From: Henriciella sp.
Lineage (GTDB): Bacteria > Pseudomonadota > Alphaproteobacteria > Caulobacterales > Hyphomonadaceae
Assembly (NCBI RefSeq): GCF_029937755.1
Contig: NZ_JAPYPG010000006.1
Span: 124,001-188,000 of the forward strand
Length of the DNA: 64,000 nucleotides
Direction of reading: 5' to 3'
This document shows, piece by piece, positions 27,838-38,600 of this stretch. The notes beneath the pieces were generated by a model. It was not told the origin of the DNA. It did no database searches and saw nothing but the letters and a program-made list of their open reading frames with translations. The stretch's first letter is position 1, and the number at the start of each line of letters is the position of its first letter. The translations under genes were made by a program, and so were the position numbers.

Positions 27838-29567
27838 TCCTGGTCGGCCTTTCTGTACTCCTCATCGCGTTCGGATCCGATCAGGTCACGCACGGTTTCA
27901 TTGGCATAGCCGAATTCCTGAAGGACGCGGCCAGCGAGCTGCAAACCAGCCTCGATGGCGTCAGGAATGACAAAGGTCGCGCCCGCCTTGCGGAGCGTCT
28001 TGCCATGCTCTGCATCGCGAGCGCGGGCGTAGATGGGGACGTTCGAGCGAAGCGAGCGGATGGCCCGCACCATGTTCTCGGCGCTGACCGGGTCATCCAC
28101 CGTCACGATGAAAAGCGAGGCCCCGTAGGCGCCGGCAACCTCAAGGATCTCCTTGCGCGCTGCATCGCCCAGCTGCACCTGCCAACCCTCGTTGCGGCCC
28201 ATCTGCACCGAGTTGAAGCTACGCTCCAATATGACGATGTCAGCCTGCTCTTCTTCGAGGATGCGCGCGATCGTGTGGCCGACACGACCGAAGCCGGCGA
28301 TGATGACATGACCCTCGCGTTCCGAGAAATCATCATTCGAAAGCTTCTCTGGTTCGGGCTGCTTCATGCGCGCGGCAAGGGACTGCCCGAGCCGTGACGT
28401 TAGCGGGATGAGGAGCATGGAGAGACCGGCAATTGCGGTAACCGGTGTAGTCAGTTCCGGTTGCAGGATGCCGGCTCCGGCAGCGGCGGCCATGACCACG
28501 AAGGCAAACTCGCCCGCTGGCGCGAGCAGGAAGGCGCTTTCAGTTGCAACAGGGGCCGACCCGGTAAAGAGGCGTGCCGCGGTCCAGGCCACCAGCGTCT
28601 TGAGAATGAGAAGCCCAGCCAGACCACCGAGAACGATTGGGGCCAATTCGGCAATAACGGTGAGGTCTAGGCCCATGCCCACCGTCATGAAGAATATACC
28701 GAGAAGGAGGCCCTTGAACGGGTCGAGATCAACCTCTGTCTGATGGCGGAATTCCGTCTCGCCGAGCAACAGTCCGGCGAGGAACGCGCCTAGCGCAACC
28801 GAAAGCCCCGCCATGCCCGTCATCACTGCAGCGCCGATCACAACAAACAGGGTCAGCGCCATGAGGAAATCGCGTCCGCCGGTCTGTGCGGCAAGCCGGA
28901 AGACATGTTGCAGAACAAAGCGTCCGGCGATCACGATGATGATGATGGCAATCAGCCCTTCGAACAGGGCCCGCAATACGCTCTGGACGATGTTGACTCC
29001 CGTTTCGGGCGAAAGGAATGAGACAAAGATCAGGATTGGCGCAACGAGAATGTCCTGGAAGAGCAGCACGCCGAAGGCGGTTCGCCCGGCAGGCGTTGCC
29101 GCGCGGTGCTCACTTGTCAGGACCTGCATGACGATGGCGGTTGAGGACAGCGCAAGGGCCAGCCCGATCACGGCGGCCGCCTGCGCGTTGACACCAAAAG
29201 CCCAGAGGCCTGTGCCGATCAGAGCGGCGCTCGCAATCGCTTGTGTCCCCCCAACGCCAAATACGATGCGTTTCATGTCCCAGAGTTTTTCGAAGGACAG
29301 TTCCAGACCGAGCAGGAAGAGCAGGAAGAGGACGCCCAGTTCGGCAAAGGGGGCGGCCGCTTCCGGCTCGGACACGGTGATAAACTGTAGCGGATCCCAC
29401 AGATGCTCGAAGGCACCGAGCCCGTGCGGGCCGAGGACGACCCCTGCAATCAGGAACCCGGCGACGACAGGTAGTTTGAGGGCACGGAAGGCCGGGACGA
29501 TGACGCCTGCCGCAAAGAGGAAGACGAGCATGTCCTTCAGAAATATTTCCTGGCCTTCGTGCCCCAT
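27834..29567 (-). CDS. CPA2 family cation:proton antiporter with TrkA-N domain (KefB/C-like)
   Basis: A 577-aa protein. About twelve membrane helices of the Na_H_exchanger fold, including FLLGLELSFEKLW, LALALSSTAIVMQVL and GVLLFQDILVAP, are followed from about residue 415 by an NAD-binding RCK/TrkA-N domain (HVIIAGFGRVGHTIARIL). Family members are glutathione-gated K+ efflux systems or related antiporters in the inner membrane; the exact ion is not certain. Confidence 0.92.
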   Translation of the reverse strand: MGHEGQEIFLKDMLVFLFAAGVIVPAFRALKLPVVAGFLIAGVVLGPHGLGAFEHLWDPLQFITVSEPEAAAPFAELGVLFLLFLLGLELSFEKLWDMKRIVFGVGGTQAIASAALIGTGLWAFGVNAQAAAVIGLALALSSTAIVMQVLTSEHRAATPAGRTAFGVLLFQDILVAPILIFVSFLSPETGVNIVQSVLRALFEGLIAIIIIVIAGRFVLQHVFRLAAQTGGRDFLMALTLFVVIGAAVMTGMAGLSVALGAFLAGLLLGETEFRHQTEVDLDPFKGLLLGIFFMTVGMGLDLTVIAELAPIVLGGLAGLLILKTLVAWTAARLFTGSAPVATESAFLLAPAGEFAFVVMAAAAGAGILQPELTTPVTAIAGLSMLLIPLTSRLGQSLAARMKQPEPEKLSNDDFSEREGHVIIAGFGRVGHTIARILEEEQADIVILERSFNSVQMGRNEGWQVQLGDAARKEILEVAGAYGASLFIVTVDDPVSAENMVRAIRSLRSNVPIYARARDAEHGKTLRKAGATFVIPDAIEAGLQLAGRVLQEFGYANETVRDLIGSERDEEYRKADQD

Positions 29568-29734
29568 ACCATGCCCTTCCTTTTGCTTGCTCCAAGGCGC
29601 TCCACGCTCACCATAGGCGGTCTGTCCTGCGGCGTCAGCACCTGTCCGAAGACGCTTGGCTGATCACAAGATTCGGGTGGCTTGGACGGTCTGGAAACGC
29701 AACAGCTCTCTCAGGTTCTATCTGGAGATAGCCG

Positions 29735-30334
29735 ATGTTCGAACTGACCGCAGCGTTGATCGTATTCCTGTTCCCGCTGGCCTACAGCCCCGGTCCGGGC
29801 AACATGTTCTTTGCCGCAAATGGTGCACGATTCGGGTTCGCTGCCACCCTGCCGGCCAGTGTTGGTTATCATGTTGCGACCTTGCTGGTGACGCTGGCGA
29901 TCGGGTTCGGTTTCGAGACGACGCTGCAGCGTTCTCCCATCCTGTTTCAGGTTATCAAGTGGGCCGGCTCGGCCTATGTCCTTTACCTTGCCTGGAAACT
30001 GTTTCGCGCGCATGCCATCGACAAGGTCGGCGAAGCCCGTCCGGCCGGCATGTGGGGCGGGGCGGTGCTGCTGCTGCTCAATCCAAAAGCCTATGTAATC
30101 ATAGCGCTAATGTTCAGCCAGTTCCTGGAGGTCGCGGCCTCTTCCGGCGAGGTTATTGCCGTCGGCTGGATCAGCAGCGTGTTCACGCTGAACAACCTGG
30201 TGGCCTTCACTGTCTGGACGCTTGTCGGCGGTCAGATTGCAGGATTGTTCCGGGATGAGGCGCAGGCCCACCTTCTGAACAGGGTGTTTGGTAGCGTGCT
30301 TGCCCTCGTCGCGCTCTGGATGATGTTCGGATAG
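29735..30334 (+). CDS. LysE/RhtB family exporter
   Basis: A 199-aa inner-membrane exporter with about six helices and the family motif SPGPGNMFFAANGARFGF, plus LLLLNPKAYV. Such proteins export amino acids or related metabolites; substrate unknown. Divergent from the antiporter gene across 167 bases. It ends 15 bases from the converging ccrM stop without a clear terminator. Confidence 0.88.
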   Translation: MFELTAALIVFLFPLAYSPGPGNMFFAANGARFGFAATLPASVGYHVATLLVTLAIGFGFETTLQRSPILFQVIKWAGSAYVLYLAWKLFRAHAIDKVGEARPAGMWGGAVLLLLNPKAYVIIALMFSQFLEVAASSGEVIAVGWISSVFTLNNLVAFTVWTLVGGQIAGLFRDEAQAHLLNRVFGSVLALVALWMMFG

Positions 30335-30349
30335 GCCGCGGGATGACGG

Positions 30350-31606
<1,257 letters not shown>

Positions 31607-31633
31607 TCAGGTGGACCGGCTGTGCAGAACGGA

Positions 31634-32785
31634 TCAGACATCCAGCTGCATCTGGCCGCCGGGGCCTTCCGGGGGGCGGAAGAGGTCGGTGCGCAAGCGG
31701 GGCCGGGGCTGGTCAAGGCGCAGCCGGCGGGCCGCCTTCTGGAAACGCTGTGCGATCAGCCGGGCATGAGGACCGCGCCCCCGGCCACGTTCGAACCAGT
31801 TGGCATCATAATCCTGTCCGCCGCGCATGTCGCGCAAGAGGTTGATGATACGCGCGGCCCGGTCGGGATAATGTTCCGCCAGCCATTCATGGACAATGTC
31901 CTTCAACTCGTAAGGCAGGCGCAGGAGAACATAGCCTGCGCTTGAGGCACCGTTTTCGGCGACCGCCTCGAGCAGCCGCTCGATCTCGGGCTCATTCAGG
32001 GCCGGGATGATCGGCGCGGTCATTGCAATCACCGGAATGCCGGCATCGGCAAGTGCGCGGATCGTTTCCAGCCGCTTGTGCGGGGCTGCCGCGCGCGGCT
32101 CCATACGCCGCGACAGGCGTGGATCGAGTGTCGTGATCGATACGCCGACGCGTGCCAGCCCCTTCTCAGCCATCGGCGCAATGAGGTCGATATCACGCTG
32201 GATCAGCGCGGACTTGGTGAGAAGGGTGACCGGGTGATTGTGCGCAGCAAGGATTTCCAGAAAGGTCCGTGTCAGACGTAACCGGCGTTCGACCGGCTGG
32301 TAGGCATCGGTGTTCATGCCGAGCGCAATTGGTCTGACGACATAGGAAGGTCTCGCCAGCTCTCGCTTGAGCAGGGCCGGGCCGTCCGGCTTGAAGAAAA
32401 GCCTGCTCTCGAAATCGAGGCCCGCCGATAGCCCCTGATAGGCATGGGTCGGTCTTGCAAAACAGTAGACGCAGCCATGCTCGCAGCCGCGATAGGGATT
32501 GATGGTGCGGTCGAAGGAAATATCCGGTGAGCGGTTATAGGTAATGATCGTGCGGGCAGCTTCCGGGGTCAGCGTCGTTTCCAGCCGCCCGGCCGCTTCC
32601 TCCAGGGTACCCCAGCCATCGTCAAACGCTTCATGCGTTTCCCGTTCGAAGCGGCCGGTCTGGTTGGACACCGCGCCTCGCCCGCCATGTTCGAACCGTT
32701 CGGCAACGGCTTCGACATCGATCAGGCTGACACGGCCCTTACGCTGGAGTTTCTGCGTCTGTCTCATGCCAGGTAAGGACATCAC
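31634..32785 (-). CDS. Radical SAM protein (PA0069 / spore photoproduct lyase-like family)
   Basis: A 383-aa protein with the radical SAM cluster motif C-x3-C-x2-C in GCEHGCVYCFARPTH, preceded by NPYRGC, and VTLLTKSALIQRDIDL plus TTLDPRLSRRMEPRAA, typical of the PA0069/SplB-like group. These form a 5'-deoxyadenosyl radical; the substrate is unknown. The start could be 32767 rather than 32785. An 80-base gap separates it from the BLUF gene upstream on the same strand. Confidence 0.88.
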   Translation of the reverse strand: MMSLPGMRQTQKLQRKGRVSLIDVEAVAERFEHGGRGAVSNQTGRFERETHEAFDDGWGTLEEAAGRLETTLTPEAARTIITYNRSPDISFDRTINPYRGCEHGCVYCFARPTHAYQGLSAGLDFESRLFFKPDGPALLKRELARPSYVVRPIALGMNTDAYQPVERRLRLTRTFLEILAAHNHPVTLLTKSALIQRDIDLIAPMAEKGLARVGVSITTLDPRLSRRMEPRAAAPHKRLETIRALADAGIPVIAMTAPIIPALNEPEIERLLEAVAENGASSAGYVLLRLPYELKDIVHEWLAEHYPDRAARIINLLRDMRGGQDYDANWFERGRGRGPHARLIAQRFQKAARRLRLDQPRPRLRTDLFRPPEGPGGQMQLDV

Positions 32786-32865
32786 AGAGATTGGAACAAA
32801 ACAAGAACAATTTGCTCAAGTCCTGTGGATACCTGGCCAGCGCCTCCTTACTCGTGCAGGTGTGG

Positions 32866-33282
32866 CTAGGCCCGCATTGTATTGAAGCTGGAGATCATGC
32901 CCCGAAGATAGCTGGGCAGTCCGGCTGGAATGAACAGGTCGATATTGGAGGATAGGGCCAGTCCGTCAGGCAGGTCGCCGACCTCGCACTTCACAGTGTT
33001 GAGCGTCATGGGGGAATCATCGAAGCAGCGGCGAACGCCCGACTCCCTGAAGATGGTAACGACGTGGGCGTGGCGCTCATCCATGCAGATGCGCGCATAG
33101 ATATTCTCCACCGCGGCTTCCGGACCTTCCAGGATCTGGAGGAAATTGAGCCCGTTGAATAAGACGGTGCCCGACACGCCGACCTTGCCATTGTTGCGGA
33201 TGGCGGCTTCGAGAATGTCTTGCAGGTCGTAGGCGGAGAGATCGTCGTCAGCGGTGCTGACATAGGCTAGTCGGTACATCAA
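32866..33282 (-). CDS. BLUF-domain blue-light sensor
   Basis: A 138-aa single-domain BLUF protein binding FAD. Key residues are the photoactive Tyr7 in MYRLAYVS, the flavin-contact Asn30/31 in RNNGKVGVSG, and Gln49 in FLQILEGP. The tryptophan usual near the C-terminal strand (WxM) is replaced by Ser-Pro (FDDSPM), which may alter the photocycle. There is no fused output domain, so it acts through a partner protein. It is in the same orientation as the radical SAM gene. Confidence 0.9.
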   Translation of the reverse strand: MMYRLAYVSTADDDLSAYDLQDILEAAIRNNGKVGVSGTVLFNGLNFLQILEGPEAAVENIYARICMDERHAHVVTIFRESGVRRCFDDSPMTLNTVKCEVGDLPDGLALSSNIDLFIPAGLPSYLRGMISSFNTMRA

Positions 33283-33340
33283 ATGACCTTGCTATCGCGG
33301 TCGGGCGACTTGGTCCGAATTGCTGTCAGGCGTCGATAAC

Positions 33341-33970
33341 CTATATCAAGCGCGCTGCGCTTTGCCGGTTTTGTGACTGACGATTAAATAATATCCAGTC
33401 CTTACCGGTATCTATGTCAATCAGTTGTGGCAGCAGGGAAACGTGGGCCCGGCTTGGCAGGTTTGACCAGACATCCTCCATAGCATGCGGTCCTGACCAT
33501 CGAACGCCCTCGAATACGCGCCGGTCGCGAAGGCTTTGACTGAGACCGAGAAGCCAGAAACCCCCATCGGCCGCGGGGCCGAACACGGCGCCGTCGTGGC
33601 GAAGGTCGCGCGCCGCCCGCAGAAGGTGATGCTGCCCGATGCCTGGTGCGTCCGTTCCTATAAAGATGACGGGGCCAGGCGGCGCGTTCTCCATGGCTTT
33701 TCCCATTCGGTCACCCAGATCGCCGCGCCCTTGCGGCATATGCGCAATGTGTGCTGGCCAGAGACCGCCCAATGTCTCCCCGACGGCACGGGCTGGCTCG
33801 ATGTGCAGCTCGCATGCCCAGCCGAGACCCTTCACAGCCTGCATCGTCTTTGCCGTTGTATAATGTGCGATCCTGCGGGCTTCAGCGCGACCGACATCTT
33901 TTGCCAGCCGCGTCTTCGAGACGCCGATGCGCGGTGGTTTGGTGAAAATCAGCAACGTCGGTCTGGTCAT
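33341..33970 (-). CDS. TIGR04282-type glycosyltransferase (DUF2064)
   Basis: A 209-aa protein with MTRPTLLIFTKPPRIGVSKTRLA at its start, GTDAPGIGQHHLL and FGPAADGGFWLLGL, the pattern of nucleotide-sugar transferases in TIGR04282. That family is annotated for arsenosugar biosynthesis or as rSAM/selenodomain-associated transferase 1. A frame extends upstream to 34015, but the conserved start is at 33970. Its usual partner, a TIGR04283 transferase, is 620 bases away on the same strand. Confidence 0.85.
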   Translation of the reverse strand: MTRPTLLIFTKPPRIGVSKTRLAKDVGRAEARRIAHYTTAKTMQAVKGLGWACELHIEPARAVGETLGGLWPAHIAHMPQGRGDLGDRMGKAMENAPPGPVIFIGTDAPGIGQHHLLRAARDLRHDGAVFGPAADGGFWLLGLSQSLRDRRVFEGVRWSGPHAMEDVWSNLPSRAHVSLLPQLIDIDTGKDWILFNRQSQNRQSAARLI

Positions 33971-34032
33971 GCAATAGCCATCTTGTTTTCGGATGCTTCT
34001 GTGAACCGAACGCATCAGGAGGGGAATTGATC

Positions 34033-34596
34033 ATGATGTCGCTCTTGCGGAGACTATGGCCCGCGGCCTTGTTGCCTTTTCTGGCAGGCTGTTTTGTATC
34101 GGAAGAATCGCTGATCGAAGCAGAGGCTGCTGTCTTGCCCGCCGAAGACGAGATCATCGTCTGTCTCGCCGCAGACGATCCATGTCTGACCCTGCAACGC
34201 CAGGATGACGGCTATCTTGCCGAGGCGCCCAATCCCGAAGAGGAAGACCTCCTCGTGCGTTTCGCACCGCTGATTCAGGCAGGTGGCCGCCAGGTTTTCA
34301 TCGCCGAAGCCGGCCTGCAGACCGAGGACGGAATTGCCTATACCTATGGCCTGGCACGTCGGCTTCCTGCGCCTGATGAGCGCGGGGCGACCATGCAGAT
34401 CGCGGCGCTGGATTGCGAAGAACTCGATGATGCGGTGCTCGGGCAATTCGAGGCAGAAGGTGGGACGATTGGCGCTGGCAAGGTCACCGAGTGCCAGCCT
34501 GTCTCGCTCGACCAGTTGAAGGAAACCCTTCTCACCGCTCACCGGGCTGGGCTGGCGACAGACGCCTGGTGGCAGGCGCACGCGGAAGACCTCTAA
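34033..34596 (+). CDS. Lipoprotein of unknown function
   Basis: A 187-aa protein with a lipobox LAGC after a hydrophobic signal, predicting an anchored periplasmic protein. The rest is acidic with four further cysteines (VCLAADDPC, LDCEELDD, TECQPV). AGGAGGGG precedes ATG 34033; a TTG 6 bases earlier is possible. It is on the opposite strand between the TIGR04282 and TIGR04283 genes and abuts the latter (stop-to-stop overlap of 4 bases). Not recognised. Confidence 0.8.
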   Translation: MMSLLRRLWPAALLPFLAGCFVSEESLIEAEAAVLPAEDEIIVCLAADDPCLTLQRQDDGYLAEAPNPEEEDLLVRFAPLIQAGGRQVFIAEAGLQTEDGIAYTYGLARRLPAPDERGATMQIAALDCEELDDAVLGQFEAEGGTIGAGKVTECQPVSLDQLKETLLTAHRAGLATDAWWQAHAEDL

Positions 34597-35276
34597 CGGT
34601 AGAGCCGGGCGAGACTCTCGGGAGAGGCGCCCATCAGATAGCGTGTGATCAGCCAGGTGTTCCGCCAGCTGCGCTGGCGCCAGCCATCGCGCTCGTATTT
34701 GGCGGCAGAGGTCCGCGCCTCCGCTGAAAGAATGGCGATCCGCTTCTTACCGATGGCCTGCACGATGCGCACATCTTCCATCAGCGGAATGTCGTCATAG
34801 CCGCCGATCTCGTCATAAAGCGCGCGCGAGACCAGCAAACCCTGGTCTCCATAGGGCAGGCCCAGCCACCGGGCCCGGCGATTGGCGCGTGCGGCAATCG
34901 CCTTGGCCATCCGGTCATCGGACCGGTAGGCGAGTGTGAAAACCGCGGCTATTTCCGGCCGGGTGTTCAGATGCTCCATGACGTGCTCGGCCCAGTCGCG
35001 TGAAAGCACCGTGTCAGCATGTAGAAAGAGCAGCCAGTCCCCGCGTGCGGGTTCTGCGCCAGCGATGAGCTGCTTTGCGCGGCCTTTCTCTCCGGCAAGG
35101 ATCCTCGCACCTGCGGCCTCCGCGATCGTTTCGGTCCCGTCGGTCGAGCCCCCGTCGCTGATAATGAGTTCGCGAATGAGGCCCGCGTCCAGTCCTGGCA
35201 TCAGGCTGTCGAGGCAACCAGGCAGGTCTGCTTCGGCATTAAGCGTCGGGATGATGATCGAAATCGGCGCGGGCAT
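34593..35276 (-). CDS. TIGR04283-type family 2 glycosyltransferase
   Basis: A 227-aa GT2 protein with the N-terminal ISIIIPTLNAEADLPGCLDSL, ISDGGSTDGT, FLHADT metal-binding motif and GLPYGDQGLLVSRALYDEIGG. This matches TIGR04283 (rSAM/selenodomain-associated transferase 2), the known partner of TIGR04282. No arsenic radical SAM enzyme is in the window. Confidence 0.88.
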   Translation of the reverse strand: MPAPISIIIPTLNAEADLPGCLDSLMPGLDAGLIRELIISDGGSTDGTETIAEAAGARILAGEKGRAKQLIAGAEPARGDWLLFLHADTVLSRDWAEHVMEHLNTRPEIAAVFTLAYRSDDRMAKAIAARANRRARWLGLPYGDQGLLVSRALYDEIGGYDDIPLMEDVRIVQAIGKKRIAILSAEARTSAAKYERDGWRQRSWRNTWLITRYLMGASPESLARLYR

Positions 35277-35389
35277 CAGTGTCGTCTCTTAATTCAAATC
35301 AGGCTGGCGTCGAGTGCGTCGATCTGCCGGGAACGCTCGGCTCATATACCGCGTTTGATCTTTGTAATTCCGCAAGAAGGAAACGAGAC

Positions 35390-35866
35390 ATGTCAACGAT
35401 TTACGAAACCCTGAAACAGGACCACGACCGCCACCGTAAGCTGCTCGCACAAATCGCCGACACGCAAGGTGATTCGGAAGAGCGCCGGAAGGCGTGGGAT
35501 ACGTTCTTCCACGATGTCAGCGCCCATGCCGCCGCAGAGGAAGAAACCTTCTACTCAAAGCTCATCGCTGACGGGGAAGGCCAGCCTGAAGGCCGTCACT
35601 CGGTCGCCGAGCACAAGGAGCTCGACGACATGATGGAAGAATTGAATGAAATAGAGTTCTCGTCTCCAGCCTGGCTGACCAAGTTCAAGGAAATGCGTCA
35701 CCGTTATGAGCACCATATCGAAGAAGAAGAGGAAGATATATTTCCTGTTGCTGAAGACGTTATTGGCGAAGACGGGAACGAAAAGATCGGATCGGCGTTT
35801 GAGAAGCGTAAGGACGCTGAACTCGAGCTTGTAGACGAGAAAGCCGAGGAGAAGCTCGAAGAATAA
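35390..35866 (+). CDS. Hemerythrin HHE domain protein
   Basis: A 158-aa four-helix bundle. Di-iron ligands appear in KQDHDRHRKLL, SAHAAAEEETFYSK, AEHKELDDMM and YEHHIEEEEEDIFP. Family members sense or buffer O2, NO or iron. The start at 35390 (AGAAGGA upstream) gives the conserved MSTIYETL; the frame opens farther back without need. The acidic C-terminus is an extra coil. Confidence 0.92.
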   Translation: MSTIYETLKQDHDRHRKLLAQIADTQGDSEERRKAWDTFFHDVSAHAAAEEETFYSKLIADGEGQPEGRHSVAEHKELDDMMEELNEIEFSSPAWLTKFKEMRHRYEHHIEEEEEDIFPVAEDVIGEDGNEKIGSAFEKRKDAELELVDEKAEEKLEE

Positions 35867-35967
35867 AAGTTAGTGTGCGCAGGATTAGGCGCCGGACTGC
35901 ACATCCGGTGGATATCCGCCACAAAGAAAGCCCCCGCGTTCCCCTCGCGCGCATCAGGGCTTCCCCG

Positions 35968-36003
35968 GCCCGGAGTGTCCCCTCACACTCCGGGCTATTT
36001 CTT
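35968..36003 (+). terminator. Terminator downstream of the hemerythrin gene
   Basis: An 11-bp perfect stem, GCCCGGAGTGT (35968-35978) with ACACTCCGGGC (35985-35995), is followed by TATTTCTTT. Confidence 0.75.
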
Positions 36004-36005
36004 TG

Positions 36006-36812
36006 TCAGGAGAGTTCTTCGAGCCGGGCCTGAATATTCAGCAGGTCCCGCCAGGCGCGGCTCTTTTCTTCCGGGCGGCGCAGGAGGAAGGCCGGGTGGA
36101 AGATCGGGAACATTGGCGCCTCATAGCCGCCGGGCGTCTTCAGCGCATGTTCGGAGCCGCGCAGCTTCATGATGCCGACGCGCGACTGCAGCAGCGACTT
36201 CGCCGCCACGCCGCCTGCGGCGATAATCAGCTTCGGCTGACCCAGTTCGATCATCCGGTCGACGAAGGGCCGGCAGAGCTCCAGTTCCTCATCGCTCGGA
36301 TTGCGGTTCCCCGGCGGGCGCCAGTAGTTCACATTGGTGATGAAGGTATTTTCCTTGCGCGACAGACCGATGGCGGCGAGCATCTTGTCGAGCAGCTGGC
36401 CGGCCTTGCCGACAAAGGGGAGGCCGCGCGCATCCTCTTCCGCGCCGGGTCCTTCGCCGATGACCATGACCGGGGCGCCCTGCACGCCGTCAAAACAGGC
36501 CGTGTTGCGCGCTGATTCCTTCAGGATACAGCCGTCAAAGCCTTCGATTGCCGTCTTCAGCGCATCGAGCGTTTGTGCATCTGCCGCCAGCGTCTTGGCT
36601 TCGTTGACCCAGTCGGCATGGGTTTTCTTCATCAGGTGGCGCGGCAGCCGTTGCGGCTGCTCATTCGAGGATTTGGGCGCCGGAGCTTCAGCGGTGCGCG
36701 ATTCGGCAGCCTTGCGCAGGGCACGTATCTGGGTCTCGTCGACGTCGACGCCCATCTCGCCCCACCAGTCTGTGAGGGCTTTTAACGCAAGGGAAGGATC
36801 AGTCTGGGACAT
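36006..36812 (-). CDS. Uracil-DNA glycosylase family protein (type 4-like)
   Basis: A 268-aa enzyme removing uracil from DNA. Motif 1 GEGPGAEEDARGLPFVGKAGQLLDKML, the ITNVNYWRPPGNRNPS loop and C-terminal FHPAFLLRRPEEKSRAW are present. An extended N-terminus (1-90) is polar and Pro/Ala-rich. The Fe-S cysteine spacing of thermophilic type 4 enzymes is not intact here (only C95 at the usual position), as is common in the alphaproteobacterial form. Confidence 0.88.
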   Translation of the reverse strand: MSQTDPSLALKALTDWWGEMGVDVDETQIRALRKAAESRTAEAPAPKSSNEQPQRLPRHLMKKTHADWVNEAKTLAADAQTLDALKTAIEGFDGCILKESARNTACFDGVQGAPVMVIGEGPGAEEDARGLPFVGKAGQLLDKMLAAIGLSRKENTFITNVNYWRPPGNRNPSDEELELCRPFVDRMIELGQPKLIIAAGGVAAKSLLQSRVGIMKLRGSEHALKTPGGYEAPMFPIFHPAFLLRRPEEKSRAWRDLLNIQARLEELS

Positions 36813-36908
36813 TCAGACCCTTTGGCATTCGGCGGATTCGACTGTAGACCGTCACCGGACCATGTATAGAGCGGGCTGGCGTGAGCGGCCACAGCTGGGA
36901 GTGATTTG

Positions 36909-38591
36909 ATGAGTGAGACTGTAGAACGCGAATCGATGGAATTCGACCTGGTGATTGTCGGCGGCGGACCGGCTGGCCTTGCGGCCGCTATCCGCGCCAA
37001 GCAAATCGCCAACGAAGCCGGTGACGAACTGGAAGTCGTCGTGCTGGAAAAAGGTGGCGAAATCGGTGCGCACATCCTTTCAGGTGTCGTTGTCGACCCG
37101 TCCGGTCTCGATGCGCTTATCCCTGACTGGCGCGAGCGCGATGACCGCCCGCTCAAGACCGAAGTCACCGGCGACAAGTTCGTCTGGCTCGGGCCGAAGG
37201 GGTCGATGGACATCTCATGGCTACCGATGCCGGGTTATATGAAGAACCATGGCAACTTCACCGGCTCGCTCGCCAATGTGGCCCGCTGGCTTGGCCAGGA
37301 AGCCGAGAACCTTGGTGTTCAGGTCTTCCCGGGCTTTGCAGCCTCCGAAATCGTCTATGGTGATGATGGCGAAGTGAAAGGCGTTGTCGCCGGCGTCATG
37401 GGCATTGCCCAGGATGGCAGCCACAAGCCCGACTATGAGCCGGGTATGGAGCTGCTCGGCAAGTATGTTCTGTTCGCTGAAGGCGCGCGCGGATCGCTGT
37501 CGAAGAAACTGATCCAGAAATTCGACCTTTCCGAAGGCCGCGAGCCTCAGAAATACGGCATCGGCCTGAAAGAACTCTGGTCGGTCCCGGAAGAGAACTT
37601 CAAGGAAGGCTATGTCCAGCACACGCTCGGCTGGCCGCTCGATGACAAGACGGGCGGCGGTAGCTTCCTCTATCACTTCCGCGATGGTGGCGAGCCGTTT
37701 GTCTCGCTCGGCTTCGTTGTGCACCTCAACTACAAGAATCCGTACATGTCCCCCTATCAGGAGCTGCAGCGCTGGAAGCACCATCCTGATATCCTGAAAT
37801 TCATCCAGGGCGGCAAGCGCGTGGCCTACGGCGCCCGCGCCATTACCGAAGGCGGCTATCAGTCCCTGCCGAAACTGACTTTCCCGGGTGGCGCGCTGAT
37901 TGGCTGCTCGGCCGGTTTCGTCAATGTGCCCCGGATCAAGGGCAGCCACAACGCCATCCTCACCGGCATGATGGGCGCCGAAGCCGCGATTGCTGCTATC
38001 AAGGAAGGCCGCCAGGGCGACGAACTGCACGCCTATCAGGAGGCTTATGAAGACTCGGCTGTCCGCAAGGAGCTGTTTGCGGTCCGCAATGTGAAGCCGC
38101 TTCTTTCCAAGATGGGCACCACGCTCGGCACGCTCATGGGGGGTGTCGAAATGTGGACGACCAAGCTGCTCGGTGGCTTCTCCTTCTTTGGCACCATGGG
38201 CCATGGCAAGACAGACGCAGCCGCGCTGGAGCCTGCCTCGAAGCACAAGCCGATCGACTATCCCAAGCCTGACGGCAAGATCAGCTTCGACAAGCTGACC
38301 AACGTCTCCTTCACCAACACCAACCATGCCGAGGACCAGCCGGTCCACCTGGTGGTGAAGGACATGGAGCTGCAAAAGCGGTCCGAGCACGATGTCTATG
38401 CTGGTCCGTCTGCGCGCTACTGCCCGGCAGGCGTCTATGAGTGGGTTGAGGAAGAGGGCAAGGAGCCGCGCTTCCAGATCAATGCGCAGAACTGCATTCA
38501 CTGCAAGACATGCGACATCAAGGATCCGAACCAGAACATCAACTGGGAGACCCCGGAAGGCGGCGGCGGCCCAGCCTATCCGAACATGTAA
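36909..38591 (+). CDS. Electron transfer flavoprotein-ubiquinone oxidoreductase
   Basis: A 560-aa membrane-associated flavoprotein passing electrons from ETF (fed by acyl-CoA dehydrogenases) to ubiquinone. The FAD-binding GGGPAGLAAAIRA is at the N-terminus, the quinone-site amphipathic region is in the middle, and the 4Fe-4S ligands are in RYCPAGVYE and NCIHCKTCDIKDPNQNINW at the C-terminus. ATG 36909; a TTG 3 bases earlier is possible. It is divergent from the uracil glycosylase gene. Confidence 0.95.
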   Translation: MSETVERESMEFDLVIVGGGPAGLAAAIRAKQIANEAGDELEVVVLEKGGEIGAHILSGVVVDPSGLDALIPDWRERDDRPLKTEVTGDKFVWLGPKGSMDISWLPMPGYMKNHGNFTGSLANVARWLGQEAENLGVQVFPGFAASEIVYGDDGEVKGVVAGVMGIAQDGSHKPDYEPGMELLGKYVLFAEGARGSLSKKLIQKFDLSEGREPQKYGIGLKELWSVPEENFKEGYVQHTLGWPLDDKTGGGSFLYHFRDGGEPFVSLGFVVHLNYKNPYMSPYQELQRWKHHPDILKFIQGGKRVAYGARAITEGGYQSLPKLTFPGGALIGCSAGFVNVPRIKGSHNAILTGMMGAEAAIAAIKEGRQGDELHAYQEAYEDSAVRKELFAVRNVKPLLSKMGTTLGTLMGGVEMWTTKLLGGFSFFGTMGHGKTDAAALEPASKHKPIDYPKPDGKISFDKLTNVSFTNTNHAEDQPVHLVVKDMELQKRSEHDVYAGPSARYCPAGVYEWVEEEGKEPRFQINAQNCIHCKTCDIKDPNQNINWETPEGGGGPAYPNM

Positions 38592-38600
38592 GGAAACGGT

